NCBI RefSeq assembly: GCF_008634025.1
Contig: NZ_PDCM01000001.1
Coordinates: 4,496,501 to 4,560,500, forward strand
DNA: 64,000 bases
Direction: 5' to 3'
Origin: Streptomyces albofaciens JCM 4342
GTDB taxonomy: Bacteria > Actinomycetota > Actinomycetes > Streptomycetales > Streptomycetaceae
Shown: positions 9,120 through 30,173 of the stretch, in pieces
Position numbering within the stretch: position 1 is the first letter of the stretch
How the letters are laid out: every line of letters starts with the position of its first letter
The notes under the pieces: generated by a model
What the model was told of the DNA's origin: nothing
Databases searched by the model: none
What the model saw: the letters and a program-made list of their open reading frames with translations, nothing else
Position numbers and translations under genes: made by a program

Positions 9120-9632
9120 TCAGAAATCAGAAGGCAGACTCGGCGCCTTGGGCGTCGAAGGGCAGTCCTCGGTGCAGGTGAAACCGAGCGACGGCGTCTC
9201 GGGGGTCACCGCGGTGGGCTCCTTCGGCAGGCTCTTGGTGCCCGACGGCAGCTTCGACGCACAGGTCTTGGCCGCCGACCGGTACGCCTTGGAGACCGGG
9301 TTGATGTTGCTCCCGCCCTTCAGCTGAAGCTGTCCGTTCTCCTTGATCGTGATGCCCGGGAAGTCCTTGACCCCGTTCTCCCGCATGCACTGGGTGAACG
9401 CCTCGGCCTGCTTCTCCCGCGTCGAGGCGTCCTCGCCGGACCCGCCCGTACCGCTCGACGCCGACGCCGAGGACGTGGCCGCCGCCGCGCCGATCTTGGC
9501 CGACGACGCGGCCGGCGCCGCGGACGACGTGCCGGTCTGCAGCACGAGCACGGTACCGCCGGCCGCCAGCGCCGCGACGAGCAGCCTGCGCTTCTTCCTA
9601 CGTGGTGTTTCCTCTTCGGACGGTGCCGACAT
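9120..9632 (-). CDS. Membrane-anchored or secreted small protein, unknown function
   Basis: A 170-residue protein. The ATG at 9632 is preceded on the minus strand by AGAGGAG with 5-bp spacing. An acidic/basic N-terminus (MSAPSEEETPRRKKRR) precedes a single hydrophobic stretch (LLVAALAAGGTVLVL), then a Ser/Ala/Thr-rich linker and a compact domain beginning REKQAEAFTQCMRENGVKDFPG. The CMRENGVxDFP motif occurs in many small actinobacterial extracytoplasmic proteins, often near two-component systems and exporters; no biochemical role is known to me. Four cysteines (QCMR, TCAS, FTCTEDC) could form disulfides outside the cell. It is divergent from the CutRS-like pair, with repeated GTAACC boxes between, so it is a plausible target or partner of that system. 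Confidence 0.72.
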   Translation of the reverse strand: MSAPSEEETPRRKKRRLLVAALAAGGTVLVLQTGTSSAAPAASSAKIGAAAATSSASASSGTGGSGEDASTREKQAEAFTQCMRENGVKDFPGITIKENGQLQLKGGSNINPVSKAYRSAAKTCASKLPSGTKSLPKEPTAVTPETPSLGFTCTEDCPSTPKAPSLPSDF

Positions 9633-9683
9633 GTCAACTCCTCTGGGACGCTGGACGTCTGGAAGCCAGTTCACCAACCGGGC

Positions 9684-9753
9684 GGTTACCGCGACGGAAC
9701 GCCGGGTGTTAGGCGCCTGTAACCCCGGCCGGCGCCCTTACGCCGCTGTAACC
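9684..9753. promoter_or_regulatory. Repeated GTAACC boxes in a divergent promoter region
   Basis: CTGTAACC occurs at 9717-9724 and 9746-9753 in direct orientation, and its inverse GGTTACC at 9684-9690. They lie between the small exported protein (minus) and the response regulator (plus). OmpR-family regulators bind such direct repeats, so autoregulation is plausible; no footprint evidence is visible. Confidence 0.35.
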
Positions 9754-9803
9754 GCCCCGCGAGCAAGGTCACGATCAACGGAGTCGAGCCGACGGTGGGG
9801 GCC

Positions 9804-10457
9804 ATGCGGATTCTGGTGGTGGAGGATCATCGCGAACTCGCGGAGACGCTGGCCGCGGGCCTGCGCCGGGAAGGCATGGCGGTCGATGTCGCCCTGGACG
9901 GCACGGCCGCGCTGGAACGCACCTCGGTCAACCGGTACGAGGTCGTCGTCCTCGACCGCGACCTGCCCGGCGTCCACGGCGACGAGGTGTGCCAGACGCT
10001 GGTCACCGAGGGGTACCCGGCGCGGGTCCTGATGCTGACCGCCGCCTCGACCATCGAGGACCGGGTCGAGGGCCTGGCCGGCGGCGCCGACGACTACCTG
10101 CCCAAGCCGTTCGCGTTCGCCGAACTCGTCGCCCGCATCCGCGCCCTGGGCCGCCGCAGCCAGCCCGCGCTGCCCCCGGTGCTGTGCCACGCCGACCTCA
10201 AACTGGACCCGGGCAAGCGCACCGCGTCGCGGGCGGGCAAGCGCCTGGACCTCAGCCCCAAGGAATTCGCCGTCCTCGAACTGCTGCTGTCCGCGGGCGG
10301 CCGCGTGGTCTCCGCCGAGGAACTGCTGGAGCGCGCCTGGGACGAGGCCGCCGACCCGTTCACCAACACGGTCAAGGTCACCGTCAGCCGGCTGCGCCGC
10401 AAGCTGGGCGACCCGCCGCTCATCGAGACCGTCGCCCAGGCCGGATACCGGATCTGA
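9804..10457 (+). CDS. OmpR-family response regulator, CutR-like
   Basis: A 217-residue DNA-binding response regulator. The receiver domain (residues 1-118) has the acidic pair E7-D8, phospho-acceptor D51 in VVVLDRDLPG, the switch Thr in LMLTAAS and the Lys in YLPKPFAF. The OmpR/PhoB winged helix (about 130-217) has KEFAVLELLLSAGGRVVSAEELLERAW and ends ETVAQAGYRI. The sequence closely resembles Streptomyces CutR as I remember it, but the symbol is withheld. The ATG at 9804 is chosen because the conserved MRILVVEDH begins there; a GTG at 9795 is an alternative. It is followed after 10 bp by its kinase. Location next to the NRPS genes makes cluster regulation possible but unproven. Confidence 0.88.
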   Translation: MRILVVEDHRELAETLAAGLRREGMAVDVALDGTAALERTSVNRYEVVVLDRDLPGVHGDEVCQTLVTEGYPARVLMLTAASTIEDRVEGLAGGADDYLPKPFAFAELVARIRALGRRSQPALPPVLCHADLKLDPGKRTASRAGKRLDLSPKEFAVLELLLSAGGRVVSAEELLERAWDEAADPFTNTVKVTVSRLRRKLGDPPLIETVAQAGYRI

Positions 10458-10467
10458 GGACGCCGGG

Positions 10468-11673
10468 ATGCGCCGCGTACCGCGCCCGGCCCGGCCCGCG
10501 CCCGGCCGCCTCCGCAGGGTCCGCTGGACCATCCGGCTGCGGCTGACCCTGTTGTACGGGGGCCTCTTCCTCGTCACCGGGGTGCTGCTGCTCACCGTGG
10601 TCTACCTGCTGGTGGCGGGCCGGCCGCCGTGGTCCGGCGTCGAGCCGCCCAACCCGCCCGCCGCGTCCGTGAGCCCCAGCGGTCTCGGTTCCCCCACCGG
10701 CGTGCCGGCACCGACGGTGGACCTGGAGCAGCGTCTGCAACAGCAGCGCAGCGACTATCTCGAAAAGCTGCTCACCTCGTCCGGGATCGCGCTGGCGCTG
10801 CTGACCTTCCTGTCGGTGTGGCTGGGCTGGGTGGTGGCCGGCCGGGTGCTGCGCCCGTTGCGGACGATGGCCGACACCGCCAAGGCGATCTCGGCGAACG
10901 ACCTGCACCGGCGGCTGAGCGCGCCCGGCCCGTCCGACGAGATCAAGGACCTGGCCGACACCTTCGACGCGCTTCTGGACCACCTGGAGGGCGCGTTCGA
11001 GGCGCAGCGCAGATTCGTCGCCAACGCCTCCCACGAACTGCGCACCCCGCTGACGTTCGAGCGCAGCCTGCTGGAGATCACCCTCGCCGACCCGGACGCG
11101 AGCGCCGCCGAGCTGCGCGAGACCTGCGTACGGGTGCTGGGCAGCAACGCCCGGCAGGAGAAGCTGATCGAGGCGCTGCTGACGCTGGCGCGCAGCCAGC
11201 GCGGCCTGGACCGGCGGGTGCCGGCGGACCTGGCGGCGCTGGCCGCCGAGTATCTGGAGCAGCCCCGCGCCGGTGACGGGCCGCCGGGCGTACGGATCGG
11301 CAGCGAGCTGGCGCCGGCCGCGGTCCTGGGCGACCCGCCGCTGCTGGAGCGGCTGATCATCAACCTGGTCGACAACGCGGTGCGGCACAACGTGCCGGAC
11401 GGCCGGGTACGGGTGTGGACGGGCCTGCGCGGGAACCGGCCCGCGCTGTGCGTGCGCAACACCGGGCCCGAGGTCCCGCCGTCCCAGATCGAGCTGATCT
11501 TCCAGCCGTTCCAGCGGCTGCGGGCGACCCGCCTCGGCGGCCACGAGGGCCAGGGCATCGGCCTGTCGATCGTCGCCGCCATCGCCGCCGCCCATGACGC
11601 CCGGCTGCACGCCGAACCGCTGCCGGACGGCGGTCTGGAAATCCGCGTCGAATTCCCTCCCGTCGCACCCTGA
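10468..11673 (+). CDS. Sensor histidine kinase, CutS-like
   Basis: A 401-residue membrane kinase, partner of the preceding regulator. Residues 19-50 form the first membrane helix (LTLLYGGLFLVTGVLLLTVVYLLVAG); a Pro-rich extracytoplasmic stretch of about 55 residues follows, then a second helix (SSGIALALLTFLSVWLGWVVAG, near 108-130) and a HAMP linker. The dimerisation helix has NASHELRTPLTFE with phospho-acceptor H189. The ATPase domain shows the N box LIINLVDNAVRHN, a G1-like region and the G2 box GHEGQGIGLSIV. The sensor loop is short and lacks a known ligand domain. It ends 160 bp before the first NRPS gene, in the same direction. Confidence 0.88.
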   Translation: MRRVPRPARPAPGRLRRVRWTIRLRLTLLYGGLFLVTGVLLLTVVYLLVAGRPPWSGVEPPNPPAASVSPSGLGSPTGVPAPTVDLEQRLQQQRSDYLEKLLTSSGIALALLTFLSVWLGWVVAGRVLRPLRTMADTAKAISANDLHRRLSAPGPSDEIKDLADTFDALLDHLEGAFEAQRRFVANASHELRTPLTFERSLLEITLADPDASAAELRETCVRVLGSNARQEKLIEALLTLARSQRGLDRRVPADLAALAAEYLEQPRAGDGPPGVRIGSELAPAAVLGDPPLLERLIINLVDNAVRHNVPDGRVRVWTGLRGNRPALCVRNTGPEVPPSQIELIFQPFQRLRATRLGGHEGQGIGLSIVAAIAAAHDARLHAEPLPDGGLEIRVEFPPVAP

Positions 11674-11832
11674 ACCCGGCGCTGATTTTCTTTTCTGGAT
11701 GTCAAAATTCCGCATCGCTGGACATTGCGTGGTGCCGCCGCCGTACGGGTATCTTCGCCGCAAGAGCTGCCGCCGCGCGCCCCGTAAAGAGTTGTGGCCG
11801 CGCGGCGTTGTAATTCACGGGGGGAGCTCGGC
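11674..11832 (+). promoter_or_regulatory. Leader/promoter region of the NRPS operon
   Basis: This 159-bp gap is locally AT-richer (TGATTTTCTTTTCTGG at 11682-11697 and TGTCAAAATTC at 11700-11710) than its surroundings, as expected for a promoter. A TATCTT at about 11750 could be a -10 element, but the nearest TTGCGT lies 19 bp upstream, a poor spacing. A strong GGGGGGAG precedes the GTG at 11833. Confidence 0.35.
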
Positions 11833-22644
<10,812 letters not shown>

Positions 22645-22646
22645 CC

Positions 22647-25600
22647 GTGAGCAAGCCCGGACTGGCCGACATATGGCCGCTCGCGCCGATGCAGAAGGGC
22701 ATGCTGTTCCACGCCCTGTACGACGCGGACGCCACGGACATCTACCGGGGCCAGGTGGTCCTGGACCTGGACGGCCGCCTCGACACGGACGCCCTCAGGT
22801 CGGCGGGACACGCGCTGCTGCGCAGGCACCCGACGCTCAGGGCCGGGTTCCGCACCCTCAGGTCCGGCGAGACGGTGCAGATCATCCCGCAGCAGACCGA
22901 CCTTCCGTGGCAGGAGCTGGACCTGCGCGCCGTACCGGCCGACCGCCGGGACGACGCCCTGGACGAGGCGGTGCGCACGGAGTGGACCCGGCGCTTCGAC
23001 CTCGCGGCACCGCCGCTGCTGCGGCTCACCGCCATCCGCGTGAGCGACACCCGCACCCGCGTCGTGCTCACCGTCCACCACATCCTGTGCGACGGCTGGT
23101 CCACCTCGATCATCGCCGATGAACTGGTCGAGCTGTACCGCAACGGTGGCGACGAACGCGCCCTGTCCCCGGTCACCCCGTACCGCAGCTACCTCGCCTG
23201 GCTGGCCCGGCGCGACGGCCCGGCCGCCGCCGAGGCCTGGCGGCAGGCGCTCGACGGCGCGCAGCCCACCCTCGTGGCACCGGAGACCGGCAACCGCGCC
23301 CCGGTCGACCCCGACGAGGTACGGGTCGAACTGCCCGCCCCGCTGGTGACCGGTCTGGCCGGGCTGGCACGTCGGCTGGGCGTCACCACCAGCACCGTGA
23401 TGCGGGGCGCCTGGGCCGTGCTCCTCGGCGCGCTGACCGGCCGCGACGACGTGGTCTTCGGGGGGACCACGGCCGGCCGCCCGCCGGAGATCCCGGGCAT
23501 CGACACCACCGTCGGCCTGTTCATCAACACCCTGCCGGTACGGGCCCGGTGGGCGCCCGCCGACACCGTCGCCCAGCTGCTCACCCGGCTCCAGGACGCC
23601 CAGGCGGCGCTGCTCCCGCACGAACACCTCAGCCTCTCCGAGGTCCAGAACGCCGCCGGGACCCGGACCCTGTTCGACACCCTGACCGTCTTCCAGAACT
23701 ATCCCGTCGACCTGCTCGACCTCACCGCCACCACCGCGCGGACGGTGTCCGGGGACCTGGACCTGGTGGGGGTCGGCGGCCGGGACGCCGCGCACTACCC
23801 GCTGACGTTCACCGCGATGGCCGAGCGCTTCCGGCTGACCTACCGCCCCGACCTGTTCACCCGCGCCGACGCGGACCTCCTGGCCCGGCGCCTGGTCAGG
23901 ATCCTCGGACAGCTGGCCGCCGACCCCGGCGCCCGCGTCGGCGGCCTCGACGTGCTGGTCGACGGCGAGCGCGACCGGCTGCTGCACGGCGTGAACACCG
24001 GCGCCCCGGGCGCCGCCCCGACGACCGTCCCCGCCCTCTTCGCGCGAGCGGCAGGACAGCACGCGGACGAGCCGGCGGTGATCTCCGCCGAGGGCTCCCT
24101 GACGTACGGCGAACTGGACGCGCGCGCGAACCGGTTCGCCCGGTATCTGCACAGCAGGGGGGTGGTGCCCGGTGACCGGGTCGGGGTGACACTGCCGCGC
24201 TCGGCGGAGCTGATCGTCGCGCTCCTCGGCATCGTGAAGGCGGGCGCCGTGTTCGTGCCGGTGGACACGTCGTATCCGGCCGAGCGGGTGCGGTTCCTGC
24301 TGGCGGACTCCGCACCGGCCCTGGTGGTGAGCGGCACCGAAGCGGACGACGCGCTGCGGCACTTCCCGGCCGAACCGCTGCCGATCGAGGTGACGCCGGA
24401 GTCCGGTCTGTACGTGATGTACACCTCCGGCTCGACCGGCACTCCCAAGGGAGTGGTGGCCACCCACGGCGGCGTCGCCGCCCTGGCGCTGGACTCCTGC
24501 TGGGGCGACATCGGCACGGGCCGCGTCCTGTTCCACGCGCCGCACGCCTTCGACGCCTCGACGTTCGAACTGTGGGTGCCGCTGCTGAACGGCGGGTGCG
24601 TGGTCGTGGCGCCCGAGACGGACCTCGACGGCCACACCCTGACGCGCCTGATCGACACCTACGCGCTCACGGCCGTCCACGTCACAGCGGGCCTCTTCCG
24701 CGTACTCGCCCAGGGGACCCCCGCCTGCTTCGCCGACCTCCGGCACGTCCTGACCGGCGGCGACGTCGTACCGGCCGACGCCGCCGCGAGCGTCCTGGAC
24801 GCCTGCCCCGGCGTCACGGTGCGCCATCTGTACGGCCCGACGGAAACCACGCTGTGCGCGACGACGTTCGCCATCGAACCGGGGGCGAAGGTGCCGTCCG
24901 TGCTGCCGATAGGCGGGCCCCGGGACGGTGTGCGGGTCTTCGTCCTCGACGGATTCCTGCGCCCGGTCCCGGTGGGCGTGCCCGGGGAGCTGTACGTCGC
25001 GGGGCGCGGCGTGGCCCGCGAGTATCTGGGCCGCCCCTCGCTGACCGCGGAACGCTTCGTGGCGTCCCCGCACGGCGGCGGCCGGATGTACCGCACCGGC
25101 GACCTGGTGCGCTGGGACCGGGACGGCAACCTCGTCTTTCTCGGCCGGGCCGACGACCAGGTGAAGATCCGGGGCTTCCGGATCGAGCTCGCGGAGGTCG
25201 AGGCGGTGCTCGCCCGGTGCCCGGAGGTGGAGCAGGTCGCGGTGCTGGCGCGGGAGGACCGGCCGGGGGACAAGCGGCTGGTGGCGTATGTCGTCGGGGA
25301 TGCCGTACGGGTACGGGATTTCGCGGCGGAGCGGTTGCCGGATTACATGGTGCCGTCGGCGATGGTGGTGCTGGACGAGCTGCCGTTGACGGCCAACGGC
25401 AAGGTGGACCGGGCGGCGTTGCCCGCGCCGGACTATGCGGGTTCTGTCTCGGACCGTGCGCCGCGTACGCCTCAGGAGCAGATTCTCTGCCGTCTGTTTG
25501 CCGAGGTGCTGGGCCTGGAGCGGGTCGGTGTCGATGACGGGTTCTTCGACCTGGGCGGGGATTCGCTGCTGGCGACGCGTCTGGCCAGTCGTATCAAGGG

Positions 25601-28600
25601 GGCTCTGGGCGCGGAGATTTCGGTGCGGGTGCTGTTCGAGGCGCCCACCGTTGCCGGGCTTGCGGGACGTTTGGATGAATTCGAGGCGGTGCGGCCTGTT
25701 CTCGTACCGGCCGAGCGCCCCGATCCGATGCCGTTGTCGTTCGGGCAGCAGCGGATGTGGTTCCTGCACAGCCTGGAAGGGCCGAGCCCGACCAACAACA
25801 TTCCTCTCGCCATTCGCCTGACCGGGGAATTGGACGTCGCGGCGTTGGAGGCGGCCTGGGGCGATGTGGTCGCTCGGCACGAAACCCTCCGCACCCGCTA
25901 CCCCGACGACGGCGGCAGCGCCCACCAGGAAATCCTGGCCGCCGTACCGGCCCGCATCGAGACGGCCGCTGTCCGCGACGAGGCGCTGGACGCCGTCATG
26001 GCCGCCGAAGCCGCCCGCGGATTCCGTCTCGAAACGGAACTGCCCTGGCGCGCCACGCTGTACGAGATATCACCGGCCGATCACGTCCTGCTGGTCGTCG
26101 TCCATCACATCGCCGCCGACGGCTGGTCCATGGGCGTGCTGGCCGACGACCTGGCGACCGCCTACACGGCGCGCGCCGACGGCCGCGCGCCCGGCTGGGC
26201 GCCGTTGCCCGTCCAGTACGCCGACTTCACCCTCTGGCAGCGTGCACTCCTCGCCCAGGACACCGAGGACGGCCTCTTCGGCCGGCAGCTCGACTTCTGG
26301 ACCCGTACCCTCGCCGACCTGCCGGAAGAGCTGGAGCTGCCCTTCGACCGGCCCCGGCCCGCGACGGCGAGTCACCGGGGCGCGATGCTCCCGTTCACCG
26401 TGGACGCCGCCGTGCACCGGCGGTTCCAGGAGATCGCGCGCGAGTGCGACGCGACGCTGTTCATGGTCGCGCAGGCCGCCGTCGTGGCGCTGCTGTCCCG
26501 GCTCGGCGGCGCCGAGGACGTACCGCTGGGCACGCCCATCGCGGGCCGTACGGACGAGACGCTGGACGGGCTGGTCGGCAACTTCCTCAACACCCTGGTG
26601 CTGCGCGCCGACGTCGGCGGCAACCCCGCCTTCACCGAACTGGTCCGGCGGATACGCGAGGCCGACCTCGCCGCCTACGCCCACCAGGACCTGCCGTTCG
26701 AGCACCTGGTGGATGTACTGAACCCGGTGCGCTCGCTGGCCCGGCACCCGCTGTTCCAGGTCGCCTTCGCCCTCCAGAACGCGCCGGGCACCGGCTTCTC
26801 GGCCCCCGGCCTGGACGCCGAGGTCGTCCAGGTGGGGCTGACCAGTTCGAAGTTCGACCTGTCGGTGGTGCTGCGCGAGCGGCCGGACGGGGGCGGCCTC
26901 GACGGTCTGCTGGAGTTCGCCACCGACCTGTTCGACCCGGCCACCGCGCAGGCGCTGACCGAGCGCCTGGTGGCGGTCTTCCGCCGGTTCGCCGACGATG
27001 CGCGGACCCGGGTGGGCGACCTCGACCTCCTGCTGGACGGTGAGCGGCAGCGGCTGGTGTCCGGGGTGAACGTCGGACGTACCGGCACCGGCGCCGCCGG
27101 CCGGACGGTGCCCGGCCTGTTCGAGCAGGCCGCGGCCCGCCACCCCGGCACGGCGGCCCTGGTGTCCGGCGCACTGGCCCTCACGTACGGGGAACTCGAC
27201 GCGCGGGCCAACCGGTTCGCGCACTACCTGCACGCCCAGGGGGTCGGGGCCGGGGACCGGGTGGCGGTGCTGCTGCCCAGGACCGCCGAGCTGGTGACCG
27301 TCCTGCTCGGGACCGCCAAGGCGGGCGCCGTGTTCGTGCCGGTGGACACCGCGTACCCGGCCGAGCGGGTGCGGTTCCTGCTGGAGGACGCCGCCCCCGC
27401 GCTGGTGGTGACCGAGGTCCCCACGGCGGACGTGCTCGACGGCTTCCCCGCGTCGCCGCCCCCGGTGCGGGTGTCGCCGGACTCCGGCCTGTACGTGATG
27501 TACACCTCCGGCTCGACCGGGACGCCCAAGGGCGTCATGGTCACCCACGGCGGCGCGGCGGCGCTCGCGCGCGACGCGTGCTGGGGCGACATCGGCACGG
27601 GCCGGGTGCTGTTCCACGCGCCGCACGCCTTCGACGCCTCCGCCTTCGAACTGTGGGTGCCGCTGCTCAACGGCGGCTGCGTCGTGGTCGCGCCCGCCGT
27701 GGACATGGACGGCGGGACGCTCGCCGGGCTCGTCGCGGAGCACGGGGTGACGGCGGCGCACGTCACGGCCGGGCTGTTCCGGGCGCTGGCGCAGGAGACG
27801 CCCGAGTGCTTCGCGGGCCTGCGGCACGTGCTGACCGGCGGCGACGTGGTACCACCCGAGGCGGTCGCCCGGGTTGCCGAGGCGTGCCCCGGCGTCACGC
27901 TGCACCACCTGTACGGACCGACCGAGACGACGCTCTGCGCCACCACCCACGCCGTCGCGCCCGGCACGCGGGCCCCGGCCGTCCTGCCGATCGGCCGCCC
28001 GCGCGACGGCGCCCGGGTCTACGCCCTGGACCGGTTCCTGCGCCCCGTCCCGGTGGGCGTGCCCGGCGAGCTGTACATCGCGGGCGAGGGTGTCGCCCGT
28101 GGCTACCTGGGGCGGGCCGCGCTGACCGCCGAGCGGTTCGTGGCGTGCCCGTACGACGGCGGCGGGCGCATGTACCGCACCGGGGACCTCGTGCGCTGGG
28201 ACCGGGACGGCAACCTCGTCTTCCTCGGGCGCGCCGACGACCAGGTGAAGGTCCGTGGATTCCGGATCGAGCTCGCGGAGGTCGAGGCGGTGCTCGCCCG
28301 GTGCCCGGGGGTGGAGCAGGTCGCGGTGCTGGCGCGGGAGGACCGGCCGGGGGACAAGCGGCTGGTGGCGTACGTGGTCGGGGACGCGGCAGGTGTACGG
28401 GATTTCGCGGCGGAGTGGCTGCCGGACTACATGGTGCCGTCGGCGACGGTGGTGCTGGACGAGCTGCCGCTGACCGTCAACAGCAAGGTCGACCGGGCCG
28501 CCCTGCCGGCCCCGCAGTACACGGCGGCCTCCGCGGGGCGCGCGCCCCGCACCCCGCTGGAGACGCTGTTCTGCCACCTCTTCGCGGAACTCCTCGGCAT

Positions 28601-30173
28601 CGGCACACCGGACGACGACACGGAACCGTCCGTTCCCGTCGCCGCGGACGCGAGCTTCTTCGAGCTCGGCGGCGACAGCATCATCTCCCTGCTGCTCGTC
28701 GCCCGCGCCGCCAAGGCCGGGTACCGGATCACCGCGGCCGAGATCTTCCAGCACAAGACGCCGGAAGCGCTCGCCCTGGTCGCCCGGCCCGTCACGGACG
28801 ACGGCGTCCGGCACGAGGACGGCCACGGCGTCGTCCCGCTCACCCCGATCATGCGGGAGCTGGCGGCGCGCGGCGGACCGGACGCACTGGCCGCCCGCTT
28901 CGCACAGTGGACCGTCGTACGCGTCCCGGCGCGGGCCGGGCTCGACCGGCTGACCCGGGCCGTCGAGAAGGCCGTGGACCACCACGCCATGCTGCGGGCC
29001 CGCCTGGTCGTCCCGGACGGCGCTGAGCCGTACCTCGAAGTCGGCGACGCGGCGCCCGTACCGGACCGGGTCCGGCGCGTCGACGCCACGGGACTGACGG
29101 GCGAGGCGTTCGAGGACCTGATCGACGCCGAGGCGCGGGCCACGTCCGGCCGGCTCGACCCGCGCACCGGCACCACCCTGCGGGCGGTCTGGTTCGACCG
29201 GGGGAGCGGACGGTCCGGACGGCTCGTGGTCGTCGTGCACCACCTGGTCTTCGACGCGGTCTCCTGGCGCATCCTGCTGCCGGACCTCGCGGCGGCCTGG
29301 GCCGAGCCGGACGCGGAGCTCGCGCCGGTCGCCGCCGCGTTCCGCACGTACGCCGAACAAGCGGCGGCGGCCCACCGGCCACGGGCCGCCGGGCCGGTCC
29401 AAGGCACCGAAGGGCAGATGCGGCAGCGCACGTTCACCGTGCCGGCGCGGACGGCCGACGCGGTGCTGACCACCGTGCCCGCCGCCTTCCACGCCACCAC
29501 CGGCGACGTGCTGCTCGCCGCGCTCACCGCGGCCCTCACCGAGGACCGGCCGGGCCCGGTCGTCCTGGACGTGGAAGGGCACGGCCGCGACGGCGACCTG
29601 GACCTGTCGCGGACGGTGGGCTGGTTCACCACCCTGCGCCCGGTCCGCCTGGACGCGGGCGTCACCGACTTCGACGAGGTGCGCGCGGGCGGCCCGGCCG
29701 CGGACCGGCTGCTCAAACGCGTCAAGGAACAGGCCGCCCGGACGTACGGGGAGCTGCCCACGCCCGCGGCCGGTTTCAACTACCTGGGCCGGTTCGCCGT
29801 CGCGGGCCCGGACACCGGCGACTGGCAGCCGGCCGGCCCCCGCGCCATGGGCGCCGACGCCGACCCGGAGCTGCCCGCCCTGCACGCGCTGGAGTTCGGC
29901 GGCCTGGTCCGCGACTCCGACACCGGCCCCGAGCTGGTGCTGCTGGTGTCGTGGCTGGAAGGGGCCCTGTCCGAGGACGGGGCGGAGCGACTGGCGGACC
30001 GCTGGACCGCCCTGCTGGCCGGGCTGGCCGCGCTCGGAGAGGCCCCGCACGCGGGTGGCCTGACCCCCTCGGACCTGCCGCTGGTCGACCTGACGCTCGG
30101 TCAGCTGGAGGCCCTGGAGGACGACTTCAACGAAATACCCGGTACGGGAGGTATGCCGTGGAACGCCGCATAG
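22647..30173 (+). CDS. Non-ribosomal peptide synthetase, modules 4-5 (C-A-T-C-A-T-E)
   Basis: A 2508-residue synthetase. Domains: C4 5-450, A4 460-930, T4 935-1015, C5 1025-1478, A5 1485-1958, T5 1965-2048, E 2058-2495. C4 begins [17 protein letters not shown] and has HHILCDGWS, the DCL subtype that accepts a D-residue donor, as expected after the E domain of the preceding gene; C5 is LCL. Both A domains read DAFHLGLLC-K (4-hydroxyphenylglycine type). A10 of module 5 is NSKVDR instead of NGKVDR. The E domain has [10 protein letters not shown] and FNYLGRF. GTG 22647 is chosen because GGGGA sits 8 bases upstream; it starts 2 bp after the preceding stop (GTG 22641, overlapping that stop, is an alternative). 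The tail [15 protein letters not shown] looks like a donor docking helix. Confidence 0.93.
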   Translation: MSKPGLADIWPLAPMQKGMLFHALYDADATDIYRGQVVLDLDGRLDTDALRSAGHALLRRHPTLRAGFRTLRSGETVQIIPQQTDLPWQELDLRAVPADRRDDALDEAVRTEWTRRFDLAAPPLLRLTAIRVSDTRTRVVLTVHHILCDGWSTSIIADELVELYRNGGDERALSPVTPYRSYLAWLARRDGPAAAEAWRQALDGAQPTLVAPETGNRAPVDPDEVRVELPAPLVTGLAGLARRLGVTTSTVMRGAWAVLLGALTGRDDVVFGGTTAGRPPEIPGIDTTVGLFINTLPVRARWAPADTVAQLLTRLQDAQAALLPHEHLSLSEVQNAAGTRTLFDTLTVFQNYPVDLLDLTATTARTVSGDLDLVGVGGRDAAHYPLTFTAMAERFRLTYRPDLFTRADADLLARRLVRILGQLAADPGARVGGLDVLVDGERDRLLHGVNTGAPGAAPTTVPALFARAAGQHADEPAVISAEGSLTYGELDARANRFARYLHSRGVVPGDRVGVTLPRSAELIVALLGIVKAGAVFVPVDTSYPAERVRFLLADSAPALVVSGTEADDALRHFPAEPLPIEVTPESGLYVMYTSGSTGTPKGVVATHGGVAALALDSCWGDIGTGRVLFHAPHAFDASTFELWVPLLNGGCVVVAPETDLDGHTLTRLIDTYALTAVHVTAGLFRVLAQGTPACFADLRHVLTGGDVVPADAAASVLDACPGVTVRHLYGPTETTLCATTFAIEPGAKVPSVLPIGGPRDGVRVFVLDGFLRPVPVGVPGELYVAGRGVAREYLGRPSLTAERFVASPHGGGRMYRTGDLVRWDRDGNLVFLGRADDQVKIRGFRIELAEVEAVLARCPEVEQVAVLAREDRPGDKRLVAYVVGDAVRVRDFAAERLPDYMVPSAMVVLDELPLTANGKVDRAALPAPDYAGSVSDRAPRTPQEQILCRLFAEVLGLERVGVDDGFFDLGGDSLLATRLASRIKGALGAEISVRVLFEAPTVAGLAGRLDEFEAVRPVLVPAERPDPMPLSFGQQRMWFLHSLEGPSPTNNIPLAIRLTGELDVAALEAAWGDVVARHETLRTRYPDDGGSAHQEILAAVPARIETAAVRDEALDAVMAAEAARGFRLETELPWRATLYEISPADHVLLVVVHHIAADGWSMGVLADDLATAYTARADGRAPGWAPLPVQYADFTLWQRALLAQDTEDGLFGRQLDFWTRTLADLPEELELPFDRPRPATASHRGAMLPFTVDAAVHRRFQEIARECDATLFMVAQAAVVALLSRLGGAEDVPLGTPIAGRTDETLDGLVGNFLNTLVLRADVGGNPAFTELVRRIREADLAAYAHQDLPFEHLVDVLNPVRSLARHPLFQVAFALQNAPGTGFSAPGLDAEVVQVGLTSSKFDLSVVLRERPDGGGLDGLLEFATDLFDPATAQALTERLVAVFRRFADDARTRVGDLDLLLDGERQRLVSGVNVGRTGTGAAGRTVPGLFEQAAARHPGTAALVSGALALTYGELDARANRFAHYLHAQGVGAGDRVAVLLPRTAELVTVLLGTAKAGAVFVPVDTAYPAERVRFLLEDAAPALVVTEVPTADVLDGFPASPPPVRVSPDSGLYVMYTSGSTGTPKGVMVTHGGAAALARDACWGDIGTGRVLFHAPHAFDASAFELWVPLLNGGCVVVAPAVDMDGGTLAGLVAEHGVTAAHVTAGLFRALAQETPECFAGLRHVLTGGDVVPPEAVARVAEACPGVTLHHLYGPTETTLCATTHAVAPGTRAPAVLPIGRPRDGARVYALDRFLRPVPVGVPGELYIAGEGVARGYLGRAALTAERFVACPYDGGGRMYRTGDLVRWDRDGNLVFLGRADDQVKVRGFRIELAEVEAVLARCPGVEQVAVLAREDRPGDKRLVAYVVGDAAGVRDFAAEWLPDYMVPSATVVLDELPLTVNSKVDRAALPAPQYTAASAGRAPRTPLETLFCHLFAELLGIGTPDDDTEPSVPVAADASFFELGGDSIISLLLVARAAKAGYRITAAEIFQHKTPEALALVARPVTDDGVRHEDGHGVVPLTPIMRELAARGGPDALAARFAQWTVVRVPARAGLDRLTRAVEKAVDHHAMLRARLVVPDGAEPYLEVGDAAPVPDRVRRVDATGLTGEAFEDLIDAEARATSGRLDPRTGTTLRAVWFDRGSGRSGRLVVVVHHLVFDAVSWRILLPDLAAAWAEPDAELAPVAAAFRTYAEQAAAAHRPRAAGPVQGTEGQMRQRTFTVPARTADAVLTTVPAAFHATTGDVLLAALTAALTEDRPGPVVLDVEGHGRDGDLDLSRTVGWFTTLRPVRLDAGVTDFDEVRAGGPAADRLLKRVKEQAARTYGELPTPAAGFNYLGRFAVAGPDTGDWQPAGPRAMGADADPELPALHALEFGGLVRDSDTGPELVLLVSWLEGALSEDGAERLADRWTALLAGLAALGEAPHAGGLTPSDLPLVDLTLGQLEALEDDFNEIPGTGGMPWNAA
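25279..25905 (+). repeat. 0.6-kb A-T-C boundary repeat, copy 2 (modules 4/5)
   Basis: The second copy of the block at 17624-18250, at the same position relative to the domains. The shared A/T-richer codon use shows that the two copies have a recent common source. Confidence 0.85.
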